Shown here: positions 16,602 to 25,576 of the stretch, one piece after another
Layout: each line of letters opens with the position of its first letter
Position numbering within the stretch: the first letter of the stretch is position 1
Assembly (NCBI RefSeq): GCF_026130165.1
Contig: NZ_JAIHOM010000032.1
Location: 1 to 46,099, forward strand
Length of the DNA: 46,099 nt
Origin: Spirulina subsalsa FACHB-351
GTDB taxonomy: Bacteria; Cyanobacteriota; Cyanobacteriia; Cyanobacteriales; Spirulinaceae
Reading direction: 5' to 3'
Position numbers and translations under genes: made by a program
Notes under the pieces: model-generated
The model's database searches: none
The model's input: the letters and a program-made list of their open reading frames with translations, nothing else
What the model was told of the DNA's origin: nothing

Positions 16602-17597
16602 TTAATGATAACGCAATTGAAACCGATGGGTGATGGCCATTGTGTCCCTTGTATAACATTCGGGAAAGGGTCTAAACTGGTTTTGTAGGGTTTGGACATG
16701 AGCGATCGCCGATTGATCCAAAGGAGCAAAACCACTGGACTCCAACACTTGAATATTGCTCACTCGACCATCCCGATGGAGATCATAGCTTAAGCGCGTC
16801 ACCCAAATGCCACGACTGGGGGGACGGGGAGGATTCCAACTCTGGGCTAAGATGTTCTGTAAATTGCGTTTGTACGTCTCTACGACATTTTGACACACTC
16901 TGGAAATGAGATCAGAACTGCCAGAGGGGGGAGTGGTGGAAGCAGGAGGACGCGCTACAGTATCCCGATTATCGGTCATGGGAAGCGGCACATCAAACCC
17001 CTCAAACATCGGACCAGTGAGCAGTTGACCTAATTCCCGAGGGGTAATCATTTCTATGTCCGTTAGGGTGCCACTGGGGGTAACTCCCACCTTTTGCCAT
17101 GCTCTCACACGCACAGGAGGGAGATCGGGATTTTCGACGTTAAATAAATCTACTTCCCCTTGTAAGACGCGCACTTGTCCCTGTTGCTGCTCATCGACTT
17201 CGAGGGTGTAGAGTGTTCCCCGGGTAACGGCCACAATGGAGCCTACACACCCCCGCACTCCTCCAGAAACAACGGCCTGGCCTCGTCGCAGTTGGACGCA
17301 ACGACTCCCCACAATAAAGGAGGCATTGCGACCTAAGCGGATCATGGCCTGATTATTGAATCGTAACCCTGCTCGGGCCTGTTCGGTGCGGACTTGTTGA
17401 CCGAGTTGAGCGGTGGTGTTGACTCTAGCAATGCGGTCTTGAATAAAAACGCGATCGCTATCTAAAATTTCTACAATGGTCGCTTGAGTAATATTTTGCG
17501 CCATCCCCGGAATTTTCGGGACAGCTAAAAACAGGATGACTAGACAAGTTGCCACCCCTAGGAATAAAAGTGAGGGAAAACGAAATCGGGAAAACAT
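16602..17597 (-). CDS. FecR domain protein with TonB-like C-terminus
   Basis: This 331-residue exported protein is the third of three tandem FecR paralogues. Residues 1-33 are a signal or anchor sequence ending GMAQ. Residues about 36-190 are a FecR domain (IVEILDSDRVFIQ, GQQVRTEQARAGLRF, LGRNASFIVGSRC, VVAVTRGTLY-like) with cysteines C100 and C117. A Pro/Ser linker follows, and residues about 245-331 look like a TonB C-terminal domain (ILAQSWNPPRPPSRGIWVTR, DGRVSNIQVLESSGF, LDQSAIAHVQ). FecR domains normally sense a periplasmic or outer-membrane signal. There is no sigma factor here, so the usual FecI-FecR logic does not apply directly. Confidence 0.82.
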   Translation of the reverse strand: MFSRFRFPSLLFLGVATCLVILFLAVPKIPGMAQNITQATIVEILDSDRVFIQDRIARVNTTAQLGQQVRTEQARAGLRFNNQAMIRLGRNASFIVGSRCVQLRRGQAVVSGGVRGCVGSIVAVTRGTLYTLEVDEQQQGQVRVLQGEVDLFNVENPDLPPVRVRAWQKVGVTPSGTLTDIEMITPRELGQLLTGPMFEGFDVPLPMTDNRDTVARPPASTTPPSGSSDLISRVCQNVVETYKRNLQNILAQSWNPPRPPSRGIWVTRLSYDLHRDGRVSNIQVLESSGFAPLDQSAIAHVQTLQNQFRPFPECYTRDTMAITHRFQLRYH

Positions 17598-17701
17598 AAG
17601 CTTAGTGGTTCATCAAGGGTTTTTTCGGCTGAATTTTGCTCAGTTTAAAGGGTCTATGTCTCTTAGTCGCTCTAACTCTAGTTTAACCAGATTAAAGGAG
17701 A

Positions 17702-18910
17702 TTAACGGTCAGGAAGAGGGCCTAAAATAAAAGCTCCGGGCAATCGATCCCCCCCTTGGGGTTGTTGGTTATTCACCCCAAAAACTCGCACTTGAAACAC
17801 TTGTCCATCTTGTCCGATGACTGTCAGAATGGCATCATTGCCACTTAGACCAAACGTCACATTTTGAGCGGGAATTCCATTAATTAAAGCTCCGGTTTGC
17901 GTGGCATTGGGACTGATGACTGTGCCGTTAATTTCAATGGGTGAAGAAAGATTAACTCGTGTGGGTTGATTTCCCCGTTCTGTGGTAATGGTCACGTTAA
18001 TCTTACCACTATCATCCTGAAATGTGCCGCTATCTCGGAATAGTTGATTCCCGATACTCGTCCCATATTCGTTGACAGTAAATGAACCTGTAATCAGGGT
18101 GGCATCATTGCCAATTTCTGAGAGAAATTCTGTATCCGTTAGAGGTAAATTGGGGGTAAAACGGCTGGGAGTTCGACGGTTGGATAAATGACCTAATGGG
18201 TTACTAATTCCGTTAATTGCTTGACGGATAAAGTTGGGAGTAAATCCCCTCCCAGATAGAGGGCGAATGATATTTTCAAAATTGGGTAAAGGAATGCGGA
18301 ATCCTCGGAATAGTTGCCCTTGTAATAAATTAGTTAATTGATTAGAACGAATTCGTTCAATTTGACCTAAAATTCCATCAGAAAACACTCTAATTTGATT
18401 GCCAGCTTCAAGGATTTGCCCCTCTTTGTAATCTGGATCATCGGTGTCCTGTTCACTCTCAAAAACTTCGATTACTCCTTCTAATACTTGAATCATACTT
18501 TCTTCGGTTTCTTCGTCAATTTCCATCACATAAATAGTTCCCCGTGTAACAGCAACCACTGATCCTACACAACCTTGAGCATTACCGGATACAACCACTT
18601 GTCCCCGTTGTAATTGAACGCAACGACTGCCTACGATAAAGGATGAATTACGACCGAGACGGAGGACTGCATTATTATCAAATCTCAAGCTAGCTCTTGC
18701 TTGTCCGGTACGGATTTGTTGACCTTGACGCGCTACAGCATTGACGCGGACTCTCTGGTTTTGTATAAAGACTTGATCACTATCTAAAATCTCAACAATT
18801 CTGGCTTGATTAATCGGTTGTGAGAAAGTTTTAATCGGCAGTAGACTCAGGGTTAACGCGAAGATGAACCCCAGTAAAATATAACCTAGTTTGGGTATGG
18901 TTTTAGTCAT
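17702..18910 (-). CDS. FecR domain protein (paralogue 2)
   Basis: This 402-residue protein has a signal peptide (about residues 1-31, ending KTFSQ) and a FecR domain at about 35-200 with the same landmarks as its neighbours: IVEILDSDQVFIQNQRV, LGRNSSFIVGSRCVQLQRGQ and VVAVTRGTIYVMEID, with cysteines C97 and C114. After a Pro/Arg-rich linker comes a beta-rich C-terminal domain (residues about 260-390: TLITGSFTVNEYGTSIGNQL, INVTITTERGNQ, GLSGNDAILTVIGQDGQV) that I do not recognise. The three paralogues share the N-terminal half and differ completely in their C-termini, which suggests one conserved sensing module with different outputs. Confidence 0.8.
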   Translation of the reverse strand: MTKTIPKLGYILLGFIFALTLSLLPIKTFSQPINQARIVEILDSDQVFIQNQRVRVNAVARQGQQIRTGQARASLRFDNNAVLRLGRNSSFIVGSRCVQLQRGQVVVSGNAQGCVGSVVAVTRGTIYVMEIDEETEESMIQVLEGVIEVFESEQDTDDPDYKEGQILEAGNQIRVFSDGILGQIERIRSNQLTNLLQGQLFRGFRIPLPNFENIIRPLSGRGFTPNFIRQAINGISNPLGHLSNRRTPSRFTPNLPLTDTEFLSEIGNDATLITGSFTVNEYGTSIGNQLFRDSGTFQDDSGKINVTITTERGNQPTRVNLSSPIEINGTVISPNATQTGALINGIPAQNVTFGLSGNDAILTVIGQDGQVFQVRVFGVNNQQPQGGDRLPGAFILGPLPDR

Positions 18911-18940
18911 GATCAGCGAAAAATTGGGGATGGAAATGGC

Positions 18941-19630
18941 TTAACGGAAAGGAAAGGGGAATCTAGGCAATCTGGGGGAACGAGGGACGGAGGGAGGTTT
19001 GATGATGTTATTCAGATTGGGGATAGGAATACGGAATCCTTGGAATAATTGCCCTTGTAGAAGGCGAGTTAAGTCACCTGTTGTCAGCTGTTCGATAATC
19101 CCTAAAAGACCACTAGGTAAAACTTGAATTTTATAGCCTGCTTCGATGGTTTTAGGTTCTATTTCCGGATCTTCTGGATCGCTAACTTCTACGGCACCCT
19201 CCAAGACTTGAATTGTTCCTTCTCCGGTTTCTTCGTCAATTTCAAGGACATATATTGTGCCTCGGGTAACGGCTACAATTGAGCCAATACAGCCCCGTTG
19301 ATTGCCTGAAATTAATAGTTGACCCCGTTCTAATTGGATGCAGTGACTACCGACGATAAAGGAAGAGTTGTTTCCGATACGAATGACGGCATTATTGATG
19401 AATTTTAAGCCTGCCCGGGCTTGCTCTGTGCGGATCTGTTGACCTTGTTCAGCGATACTATTCAGGCTAACTTTTTGATTTTGAATAAAGACTTGATCAC
19501 TGTCTAGAATTTCGGCAATGGTGGCTTGAGTGATGGGTTGGGAGAAGGTTGTTAGGGGCAATAGACTAAGGATTAAGACTAGGATTAATCCTAAGAGACT
19601 ATAGCGGAAAGGAAAATGTTTTTTAAACAT
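18941..19630 (-). CDS. FecR domain protein (paralogue 1, minimal)
   Basis: This 229-residue protein consists of a signal peptide (ending LTTFSQ) and a FecR domain (AEILDSDQVFIQNQKV, IGNNSSFIVGSHC, IVAVTRGTIYVLEID) with C97 and C114. The C-terminus is a short Pro/Arg-rich tail (PPSVPRSPRLPRFPF). It has no further domain, so it may be the minimal form of the module. It is first of the three after the porin gene (106 bp gap), 30 bp upstream of paralogue 2, and probably cotranscribed with it. Confidence 0.8.
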   Translation of the reverse strand: MFKKHFPFRYSLLGLILVLILSLLPLTTFSQPITQATIAEILDSDQVFIQNQKVSLNSIAEQGQQIRTEQARAGLKFINNAVIRIGNNSSFIVGSHCIQLERGQLLISGNQRGCIGSIVAVTRGTIYVLEIDEETGEGTIQVLEGAVEVSDPEDPEIEPKTIEAGYKIQVLPSGLLGIIEQLTTGDLTRLLQGQLFQGFRIPIPNLNNIIKPPSVPRSPRLPRFPFPFR

Positions 19631-19736
19631 GAGTGTTAAAGGGTAAACAAGGAAAAATAAGCGATTTTTAGGGGATTGATTTTAGAGTCAACCCTCACGG
19701 GACAAAGTTCGATGTAAGGATTAGGCAGTTGGGGGG

Positions 19737-21287
19737 TTAAAATTGAAAATTAGCCCGGACTGTGCCGATCCAGAAGGTGTTATTGTTGGAAATATGACCG
19801 GGATCGGTCACCAAGAAGACTCCCGGACTGATGGAAAGGCGATCGCTAATTCTCCAGCGATAGAACGTTTCGAGGTGGAAAGAAGTTCCCCGATCTCGTC
19901 GTTCAATATTCCCTCCTACCAAAAGTTTAGGGGGGATTCCGGCGACAATACCCCAATAGTCCCCCGTTTTGCCGAAAGGGTCTTCAATGCCGAAAGAAAG
20001 GGTTCCCGTAGCACTGAGGGCAAAGGCTGGGGAAACGAGAGAACGAGTATAAGTGATCCCCCCCCATGCCCCCAAAATGATGTTATCGGTAAGATAGGTT
20101 TGTAGTGTAGCCCCGAGGCCATGAATTTGGGCGGGTTCCAAAAAAGTCCCCGAGGTATCTGCATTAAAACTTCCCGTAAAAGTGTCCAGACGACCATCTT
20201 GGCTGTAGGCATTGACATAAGCGAGTCCGGCAACAGTGCGATCGCCTGGTGCTACCAACACCTGCACCCCTAACGCGCTGTGACTCCCGTTAAAAAAACC
20301 ACCCTCTGCGCTGTTGCGCGTACCATAAGCCGTTTGTAGACGCACCTGATCACTAACTAACCAGTCTAACCCAACTCCACTGTTGAGCGCCCCCAATTGA
20401 AACAAAGGATTTTGCGCCCCAAACCTCGAAACCGCCCCATCTCCTGCCCCCCGATGGGGAGTATTAGGAGTTAACACATCCCCCAAACTAAACCCCACAG
20501 GTTTCAAGGTTAAAACCATCCGATCTTTGAACACAACACGGCGATATTCCAAGGTATCGAGGGACCATTGATCTCTGGCTCCACTTTGACTATTCAGCAA
20601 GGCCATATAACTGTTTAAAGCCTTGGGATTGGCAAAACCAAAATCATTAAAATTCCCTGTCCCTAACCCCAGTAATAAACGATCTTTGCCCTGAAACGAA
20701 GTCGCTAGAGCTAACTGGGTTTGGTGGGTGAATAGAATCCCCGTTTCTCCCCGTCCCGGTGGTCGCCCTCCCGTCGCCCCAGACAGAGCGAACACCACCT
20801 GACCCCCAAATATGACCGTTGTAGAGAAAGACTGGTCTTCTAGAGTCCTTAAACGCCCTTCTAGGGTATGGATAAAAGTGGCTACATCCTCCAATTCTTC
20901 TACAAATTCCTGACGCAATCGTTCCACTGTCAGTAAATCTTCCCCTTGCAGGGTGGGAAGTTGACTGAAACAAGCCGCAAGACTGGCGGCAAACTCATAA
21001 CGAGTCAGGGGGCGTTCTCCCCGAAATGTGTTATCGGGGTATCCTTGCAAGCAGTTATAACGCTCCATTAAGTTTTGTAACGCTTCTCTTGCCCAATCCG
21101 TTGGGGCAACATCCCGCAGTTGAAACACGGGGGTAATTTCACTCAGGGGGGGAGGAGAAGCGAGTTCCATCCCTTGTGGGTTTAGGGGAGCTTGGGGCGG
21201 TAGATACCCCATTGTGCTGGCTTGTACCGTTGTGTTACTGAGAACACACCCCAGTAAAGCCAGCCATCCCCATTGCTGTTGTCTCAT
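19737..21287 (-). CDS. SLH/OprB-type outer-membrane porin
   Basis: This 516-residue protein has a signal peptide (residues 1-23, WLALLGCVLSNTTVQAS), then an SLH domain at about 54-108 (VFQLRDVAPTDWAREALQNL and YPDNTFRGERPLTRYEFAAS) that anchors to peptidoglycan-linked glycan. Next is a coiled coil (about 110-155, VERLRQEFVEELEDVATFIH), then an OprB-like beta barrel ending in phenylalanine (TVRANFQF), as expected for outer-membrane insertion. This is the standard cyanobacterial porin design, often linked to uptake of ions including iron. It is the first gene upstream of the three FecR paralogues on the same strand. Confidence 0.9.
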   Translation of the reverse strand: MRQQQWGWLALLGCVLSNTTVQASTMGYLPPQAPLNPQGMELASPPPLSEITPVFQLRDVAPTDWAREALQNLMERYNCLQGYPDNTFRGERPLTRYEFAASLAACFSQLPTLQGEDLLTVERLRQEFVEELEDVATFIHTLEGRLRTLEDQSFSTTVIFGGQVVFALSGATGGRPPGRGETGILFTHQTQLALATSFQGKDRLLLGLGTGNFNDFGFANPKALNSYMALLNSQSGARDQWSLDTLEYRRVVFKDRMVLTLKPVGFSLGDVLTPNTPHRGAGDGAVSRFGAQNPLFQLGALNSGVGLDWLVSDQVRLQTAYGTRNSAEGGFFNGSHSALGVQVLVAPGDRTVAGLAYVNAYSQDGRLDTFTGSFNADTSGTFLEPAQIHGLGATLQTYLTDNIILGAWGGITYTRSLVSPAFALSATGTLSFGIEDPFGKTGDYWGIVAGIPPKLLVGGNIERRDRGTSFHLETFYRWRISDRLSISPGVFLVTDPGHISNNNTFWIGTVRANFQF

Positions 21288-21396
21288 GTTGCCATCATCC
21301 CAAAAGACCTGTTATTTTCTGGCACCCTTCTGTTCTTTGTCGCACAGATTTTTCTTTTGAGCAAATGATTCAGGCAACAGGAAACAGTGATCAGGT

Positions 21397-22374
21397 TTAA
21401 TCCTGGATCTCTAAAAACTCTCGCACTTGTGAATCAGTCGGTTGCCCGGAGAGTGCGCCCCGTTGGGTTGTCACCAAGGCTCCCACAGCAGCCGCATAGG
21501 TAATGATTTCGCCCACGGATTCGGGGCGATTTAAGGCCTGTAAGCCCTGTTGAACCAGTTGGTGGAGCAATCCAGCCACAAAGCCATCCCCAGCCCCTGT
21601 GGTGTCTTCTACGGCGACTTGAAAGGGGGTGAGACGGCCTTCATGATCATTTAAACAGTAACGGATGGGATCACTACCGCCTCCGGTGACAACCACACCT
21701 TCAACGGAATTCAACTGATGGGCGATCGCACCTGCATCCATCGTATTAAATAACCATTGCGCCTCCTCTTGGGAGAGCTTGACAAAATCTACCCAATTCC
21801 AGAGTTGAGCAATGCGATCGCGAGCGCTATCCGGTTCAGGCCAAAACATCGGCCGCCAGTTTATATCCAGAAAAACCTTCAAATGATACTCATTGGCCAA
21901 CTCCAGCGCGTGGAAAATAGCCGAGCGCGTTTGGGGATAGGCTAACTCTAGCGTTCCTAAGACCAAATATTCCGCCTCAGCAAACAACGCCGTCGGTAAG
22001 AGATTCGCCTCCAAATAGGCATCAGCAAAAGCATCGGGAGCCAGTCCCCCAAAGCCTGTAAACTCTCGCTCTCCCGAAGGCGATCGCAACACATACACCG
22101 AACGAGTCGGAGCCGTCGGGTGAACCTGAATCCCCCGACTATCCACCCCCACCTCTTCACACACCCCCCGCCACCAATCCCCCCCCTCATCACGCCCCAC
22201 ACATCCCACCAACGCCGCCGGAGTTCCCAACTTCACCAAACCACAAGCCACATTAGCCGGAGCTCCCCCCAGAAACCGAGTCCAAGACTCCACCCCCTCA
22301 GCCGACACCCCCACCTGATCCGCCAAATAATCCACTAAAACTTCCCCAAGACAAATTACACGAGGATTGCTCAT
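21397..22374 (-). CDS. PfkB family sugar kinase (fructokinase-like)
   Basis: This is a 325-residue kinase of the ribokinase/PfkB family. I use the ATG ending at 22374 because the protein then starts MSNPRVICLGEVLVDYLADQ, the usual PfkB N-terminus; the longer frame adds 36 residues with no match. The first signature is GGAPANVACGLVKLG. The second, DTTGAGDGFVAGLL, contains the anion hole and catalytic aspartate (GAGD). The overall pattern (FLDINWRPMFWPE, VKLSQEEAQWLF) resembles fructokinase, but the sugar cannot be fixed from sequence. It stands alone. Confidence 0.87.
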   Translation of the reverse strand: MSNPRVICLGEVLVDYLADQVGVSAEGVESWTRFLGGAPANVACGLVKLGTPAALVGCVGRDEGGDWWRGVCEEVGVDSRGIQVHPTAPTRSVYVLRSPSGEREFTGFGGLAPDAFADAYLEANLLPTALFAEAEYLVLGTLELAYPQTRSAIFHALELANEYHLKVFLDINWRPMFWPEPDSARDRIAQLWNWVDFVKLSQEEAQWLFNTMDAGAIAHQLNSVEGVVVTGGGSDPIRYCLNDHEGRLTPFQVAVEDTTGAGDGFVAGLLHQLVQQGLQALNRPESVGEIITYAAAVGALVTTQRGALSGQPTDSQVREFLEIQD

Positions 22375-22532
22375 ATCGTCCCTCAACCCACCCTTAACAG
22401 GCCCATAAATAAATTTTGCCCTTATCCTAACCCGTGAATGAGCCAAGGAAAACCAAGATTCTCCGGATCCACCGGGAAACAATCTTTTAGAATTAAAGAT
22501 AAGTAATAATAACTAAGGTAGAACTTAAAAAT

Positions 22533-22826
22533 ATGTCTGAGGAAAAAGCATCCACACCCGTTGCCCTGTCAGACCGCGAACTTCAGATTGTCGAGCTAGT
22601 GGCCAGCGGCCTGACCAACTACGAAATCGCCCAAAGATTAGAAATCAGCAAACGCACCGTAGACAACCACATCAGCAACATCCTAACCAAAACCGCCACC
22701 GATAACCGAGTAGCCCTAGTCCGTTGGGCGTTGCAGTGGGGGAAAGTCTGTCTAGACGATGTTAACTGTTGTACCCTACCCGTCGGCAACGGTAGCCTCT
22801 CCAACCCACCCGAAAGCACTCCCTAA
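22533..22826 (+). CDS. LuxR-type HTH regulator, PedR-like
   Basis: This 97-residue protein is almost only a LuxR/GerE helix-turn-helix (residues about 11-70: LSDRELQIVELVASGLTNYE, IAQRLEISKRTVDNHISNIL, VALVRWALQWG). It has no receiver or sensor domain. Length and layout match the small cyanobacterial regulator PedR, whose DNA binding is reported to depend on photosynthetic electron flow through thioredoxin and a cysteine near position 80. Here C73, C79 and C80 (KVCLDDVNCCTLP) sit just after the HTH, which fits a redox switch. The PedR name is an inference from this match. Confidence 0.72.
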   Translation: MSEEKASTPVALSDRELQIVELVASGLTNYEIAQRLEISKRTVDNHISNILTKTATDNRVALVRWALQWGKVCLDDVNCCTLPVGNGSLSNPPESTP

Positions 22827-22838
22827 CCCCCCACTCAA

Positions 22839-22970
22839 CAGTGAACAGTAATCCATTGCCGATTGACCATGAGTGACAAATTCAGCATGAATGTCCCCTT
22901 GTCAAGGTCAGGGAATAGGGGGGAATAGGGAAGGGAAAATGGATTACTGATTACTAATGACTGTTCACTG
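22839..22970. repeat. 132-bp inverted-repeat element
   Basis: Outer arms cagtgaacag (22839-22848) and ctgttcactg (22961-22970) are perfect complements. They are followed inward by taatccatt (22849-22857) and aatggatta (22938-22946). The right arm has 14 extra bases between the two blocks. The element carries a gggaatagggggg run and has the size and shape of a small non-autonomous mobile element. Confidence 0.7.
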
Positions 22971-23038
22971 TCACCCCCAACTCCACCGCAAAACCCCCGC
23001 CCAACCTCAACTAGCTGAAGCGGGGATTCCCTCATCCA

Positions 23039-23668
23039 TCAATCACAATCACACAAAAAACCGCCTAAAAAGTCCTGAATAATGGCAATCGGTAATTCTA
23101 CAAACCCGCGAAACTGATCCACAAAACGACTCACTTGGCGAGAAAAACGAGTCACCGCCACCCCATCAATGTACATATCTTGGGTAGGGTAATTCTGCAA
23201 AAACTCCAAAATACTGATCTCATTATTTTCACGAGCCGACAATACCAAAGCCGCTCGTAACGATTGGATATTAGCGCGGCGGGACTTGGTATGAATAAAA
23301 TTGCCCGTCTCAAACAGCAGATACTCACCGGGCAACGTATTCAACACATTATGTAAAAACAGGAAATTCACCCCCACCTTATAATCCAACACCTGCCGAA
23401 CATTCTCAGGCTCCTGTCCTGACAAATTGACCAAAAAACGCACCGAGGACGACATTTCCCCCGTCTCCACAAACCGCTCCAAATCTTCCACCAATACCGA
23501 CTGCCGAAGGGGTCCGTAGGTAATAATCACCCGTTCCGCCGCCGGAGTGGGAGCTTGTGCCACCAACAGGCTACTCCCCACCCCAACCGCGCACATTCCG
23601 CCCCAACGGAGCGCCTTTTGTACCGGATGGCTCAATCCCCGGGCTAATTTTCCTGCTTGAGAATCCAT
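23039..23668 (-). CDS. Exported DUF1400-only protein (paralogue 2)
   Basis: This 209-residue protein has an N-terminal export signal (hydrophobic residues about 22-43, ending TPAAERV) followed by a DUF1400 domain: VIITYGPLRQSVLVEDLERF, FVETGEMSSSVRFLVNLSGQ and AALVLSARENNEISILEFLQ, YPTQDMYIDG. In most cyanobacterial proteins DUF1400 precedes an alpha/beta hydrolase, but here the protein ends after the domain. The C-terminus GFLCDCD contains a CxC pair. It lies 60 bp after a paralogue with the same layout. Confidence 0.82.
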   Translation of the reverse strand: MDSQAGKLARGLSHPVQKALRWGGMCAVGVGSSLLVAQAPTPAAERVIITYGPLRQSVLVEDLERFVETGEMSSSVRFLVNLSGQEPENVRQVLDYKVGVNFLFLHNVLNTLPGEYLLFETGNFIHTKSRRANIQSLRAALVLSARENNEISILEFLQNYPTQDMYIDGVAVTRFSRQVSRFVDQFRGFVELPIAIIQDFLGGFLCDCD

Positions 23669-23728
23669 AATCCTTAAAAAATGACCTGAACTGAGAACAA
23701 AACAACTAAAAAGGTAAGACCTAAGCCC

Positions 23729-24460
23729 CTACTCTGCAACAACTGCCGAATCTTGAGTTAGAGCCTTTGCCCGTTCTGTCACTATTAAAGTTGTATCACT
23801 CACACAATTCTCACCACTAGGACTCACCGCCAAAGTTGCCCCCTCACCGGGTAGCATCGAACCGGGTTCACAATCACAAATCATCTCCTGCAAAAACTGA
23901 CGAGCCGTCCGCAGTGCAGGCTCAATATCCTCTAAAAAGCGGCTTACCCGGTCATAAACCACCTGTAACCCCGTTAAATCCAGATTCACGCTTTGCATCG
24001 GATAGCGTTCAATCACATCAATCAGGGAAATCATGCCATTGGCTTCTACAGACTCCCGAATCGCCTCCCGTAAAGCCGCAACATTAGTGTCCAACGTCCC
24101 TTGATTAATTGCCTTATCAATTTGTAGTAAGGCAAATTCACCTAAAGAACTGCCCAGAGTATCGCGGACAAAATTGGAACTCACCCGAATTTCCGTCCCC
24201 AAAATTTGCCGTAAAATACTGGGGAAATCCGTTCCCACTTCCCGTTCTAAAAAAGACTGCACTTCCGGTTCTAAATCTCCCGTCTCCACAAAATCCACCA
24301 ACGCCCGAGTCGGTACGGAAATTTCTAGGGCATTGTACTTAAAATTAATCACTTCTGCCGCCGAGACAGCCCCGCCCCAAGTCGCTAGGAGTGCAGTAGT
24401 GCTGACGGTTAAGGCCAGGGTTTTCTGTTTCAGTTGGGATAGGTAAGATGCCGCTAACAT
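23729..24460 (-). CDS. Exported DUF1400-only protein (paralogue 1)
   Basis: This 243-residue protein has a signal peptide (residues 1-34, ending AVSAAE) and a DUF1400 domain: VINFKYNALEISVPTRALVD, FVETGDLEPEVQSFLEREVG and ALREAIRESVEANGMISLID, ERYPMQSVNLDL. A CDC motif (EMICDCEPGS) ends the domain as in the neighbouring paralogue, and here a Ser/Thr-rich tail of about 40 residues follows. No hydrolase domain is present. It is divergent from clpR and upstream of the second paralogue, so the two are probably one transcript. Confidence 0.82.
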   Translation of the reverse strand: MLAASYLSQLKQKTLALTVSTTALLATWGGAVSAAEVINFKYNALEISVPTRALVDFVETGDLEPEVQSFLEREVGTDFPSILRQILGTEIRVSSNFVRDTLGSSLGEFALLQIDKAINQGTLDTNVAALREAIRESVEANGMISLIDVIERYPMQSVNLDLTGLQVVYDRVSRFLEDIEPALRTARQFLQEMICDCEPGSMLPGEGATLAVSPSGENCVSDTTLIVTERAKALTQDSAVVAE

Positions 24461-24855
24461 AAGAAACTCCTCATCAAAAAAAGGGACTTGTGGGTAATGT
24501 CTTGTTGTTTCTTTGCTCCAAGAGTGGGGTAGATTATCCCCTATTTTCCTCTCTCTGAACCAGATAGAAACTAAATCAAGACATTTATTGAACCCTAGGA
24601 AACATCTTAAGCATACCCCTGTTTTTTCTCAACTTATCAAGCCATTGCGCCTGATGTTCTACCGACCCCAACGGAGAAAACCCCAGAAAATACCCAGAAA
24701 AAATCAGCATTTTTGCCCTTTCCCCCTCCTCAGCCTCCCCGAAACCGTCATGAAAGCGTTAAAATCAATCTGGAATTGTGCTTTTTGTCTGAACAACAGG
24801 CAAACTCAAATCCAGCGCAAACTAGACCTCGTATCAGAGCGCCCTAAAGAACACT
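24461..24855. other. Divergent intergenic region, DUF1400/clpR
   Basis: This 395-base region separates divergent genes and must contain both promoters. A plus-strand frame (24513-24911) is open but rich in rare, non-domain sequence and overlaps the clpR start, so I do not call it. No repeat or strong hairpin was seen. Confidence 0.4.
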
Positions 24856-25542
24856 ATGGATTCACCTATTCAGGCTGTACAAGCTCCCTACCGAGGAGAC
24901 GCATACTATAGAACCCCACCCCCTGACTTGCCCTCGTTGTTGCTCAAAGAGCGCATTGTTTATCTGGGATTGCCCCTCGTTTCACCGGATGAGTATAAAG
25001 AACAAATGGGGCTGGATGTGACGGAGTTAATCATTGCTCAACTCTTGTTTTTGCAATTTGATGATCCCGATAAGCCGATTTATATGTATATCAACTCTAC
25101 CGGGACTTCTTGGTATGGGGGAGAGGCGATCGGCTTTGAAACGGAAGCCTTTGCCATCTGCGACACCATGAACTATATCAAGCCTCCTATCCATACCATT
25201 TGTATCGGTCAGGCAATGGGGACGGCTGCTATGATTCTGGCTGCTGGCACGAAAGGCTGTCGTGCGAGTTTGCCCCACTCTACGATTATCCTCCACCAAC
25301 CTCGTCAGGGGACTCAAGGCCAGGCCTCGGATATTCAAATTCGGGCGAAAGAAGTATTGGCGAATAAAAAGGCTATGCTGGAAATCTTTGCCAAAACGAC
25401 GGGTCAACCTCTGGAACGATTGGAGCGGGATACTGACCGAATGCTCTATATGACTCCGTTTCAAGCCCAAGAATATGGGATCATCGATAAAGTATTAGAA
25501 AGCAGTAGCCAACTGCCGACTCCTATTCCGGCGACTCCTTAG
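24856..25542 (+). CDS. clpR: Inactive Clp protease subunit ClpR
   Basis: This 228-residue ClpP paralogue forms mixed rings with an active ClpP; in cyanobacteria ClpR partners ClpP3 and works with the ClpC chaperone. The family N-terminus is present ([20 protein letters not shown]). The nucleophile serine is missing: in [10 protein letters not shown] the position aligned to the ClpP serine is Gly122. The histidine (H147 in IILHQP) and the aspartate region (ERDTDR) are kept. The next gene, 34 bp downstream, is the catalytic partner. Confidence 0.94.
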   Translation: MDSPIQAVQAPYRGDAYYRTPPPDLPSLLLKERIVYLGLPLVSPDEYKEQMGLDVTELIIAQLLFLQFDDPDKPIYMYINSTGTSWYGGEAIGFETEAFAICDTMNYIKPPIHTICIGQAMGTAAMILAAGTKGCRASLPHSTIILHQPRQGTQGQASDIQIRAKEVLANKKAMLEIFAKTTGQPLERLERDTDRMLYMTPFQAQEYGIIDKVLESSSQLPTPIPATP

Positions 25543-25576
25543 TTTTTTTGTTCTTTTTTATTCCCGAAATTTAATC

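Noticed and set aside
24513-24911. 132-codon plus-strand ORF before clpR
   Set aside because: It overlaps the clpR start in another frame and has a composition unlike a protein; it covers the expected promoter region.
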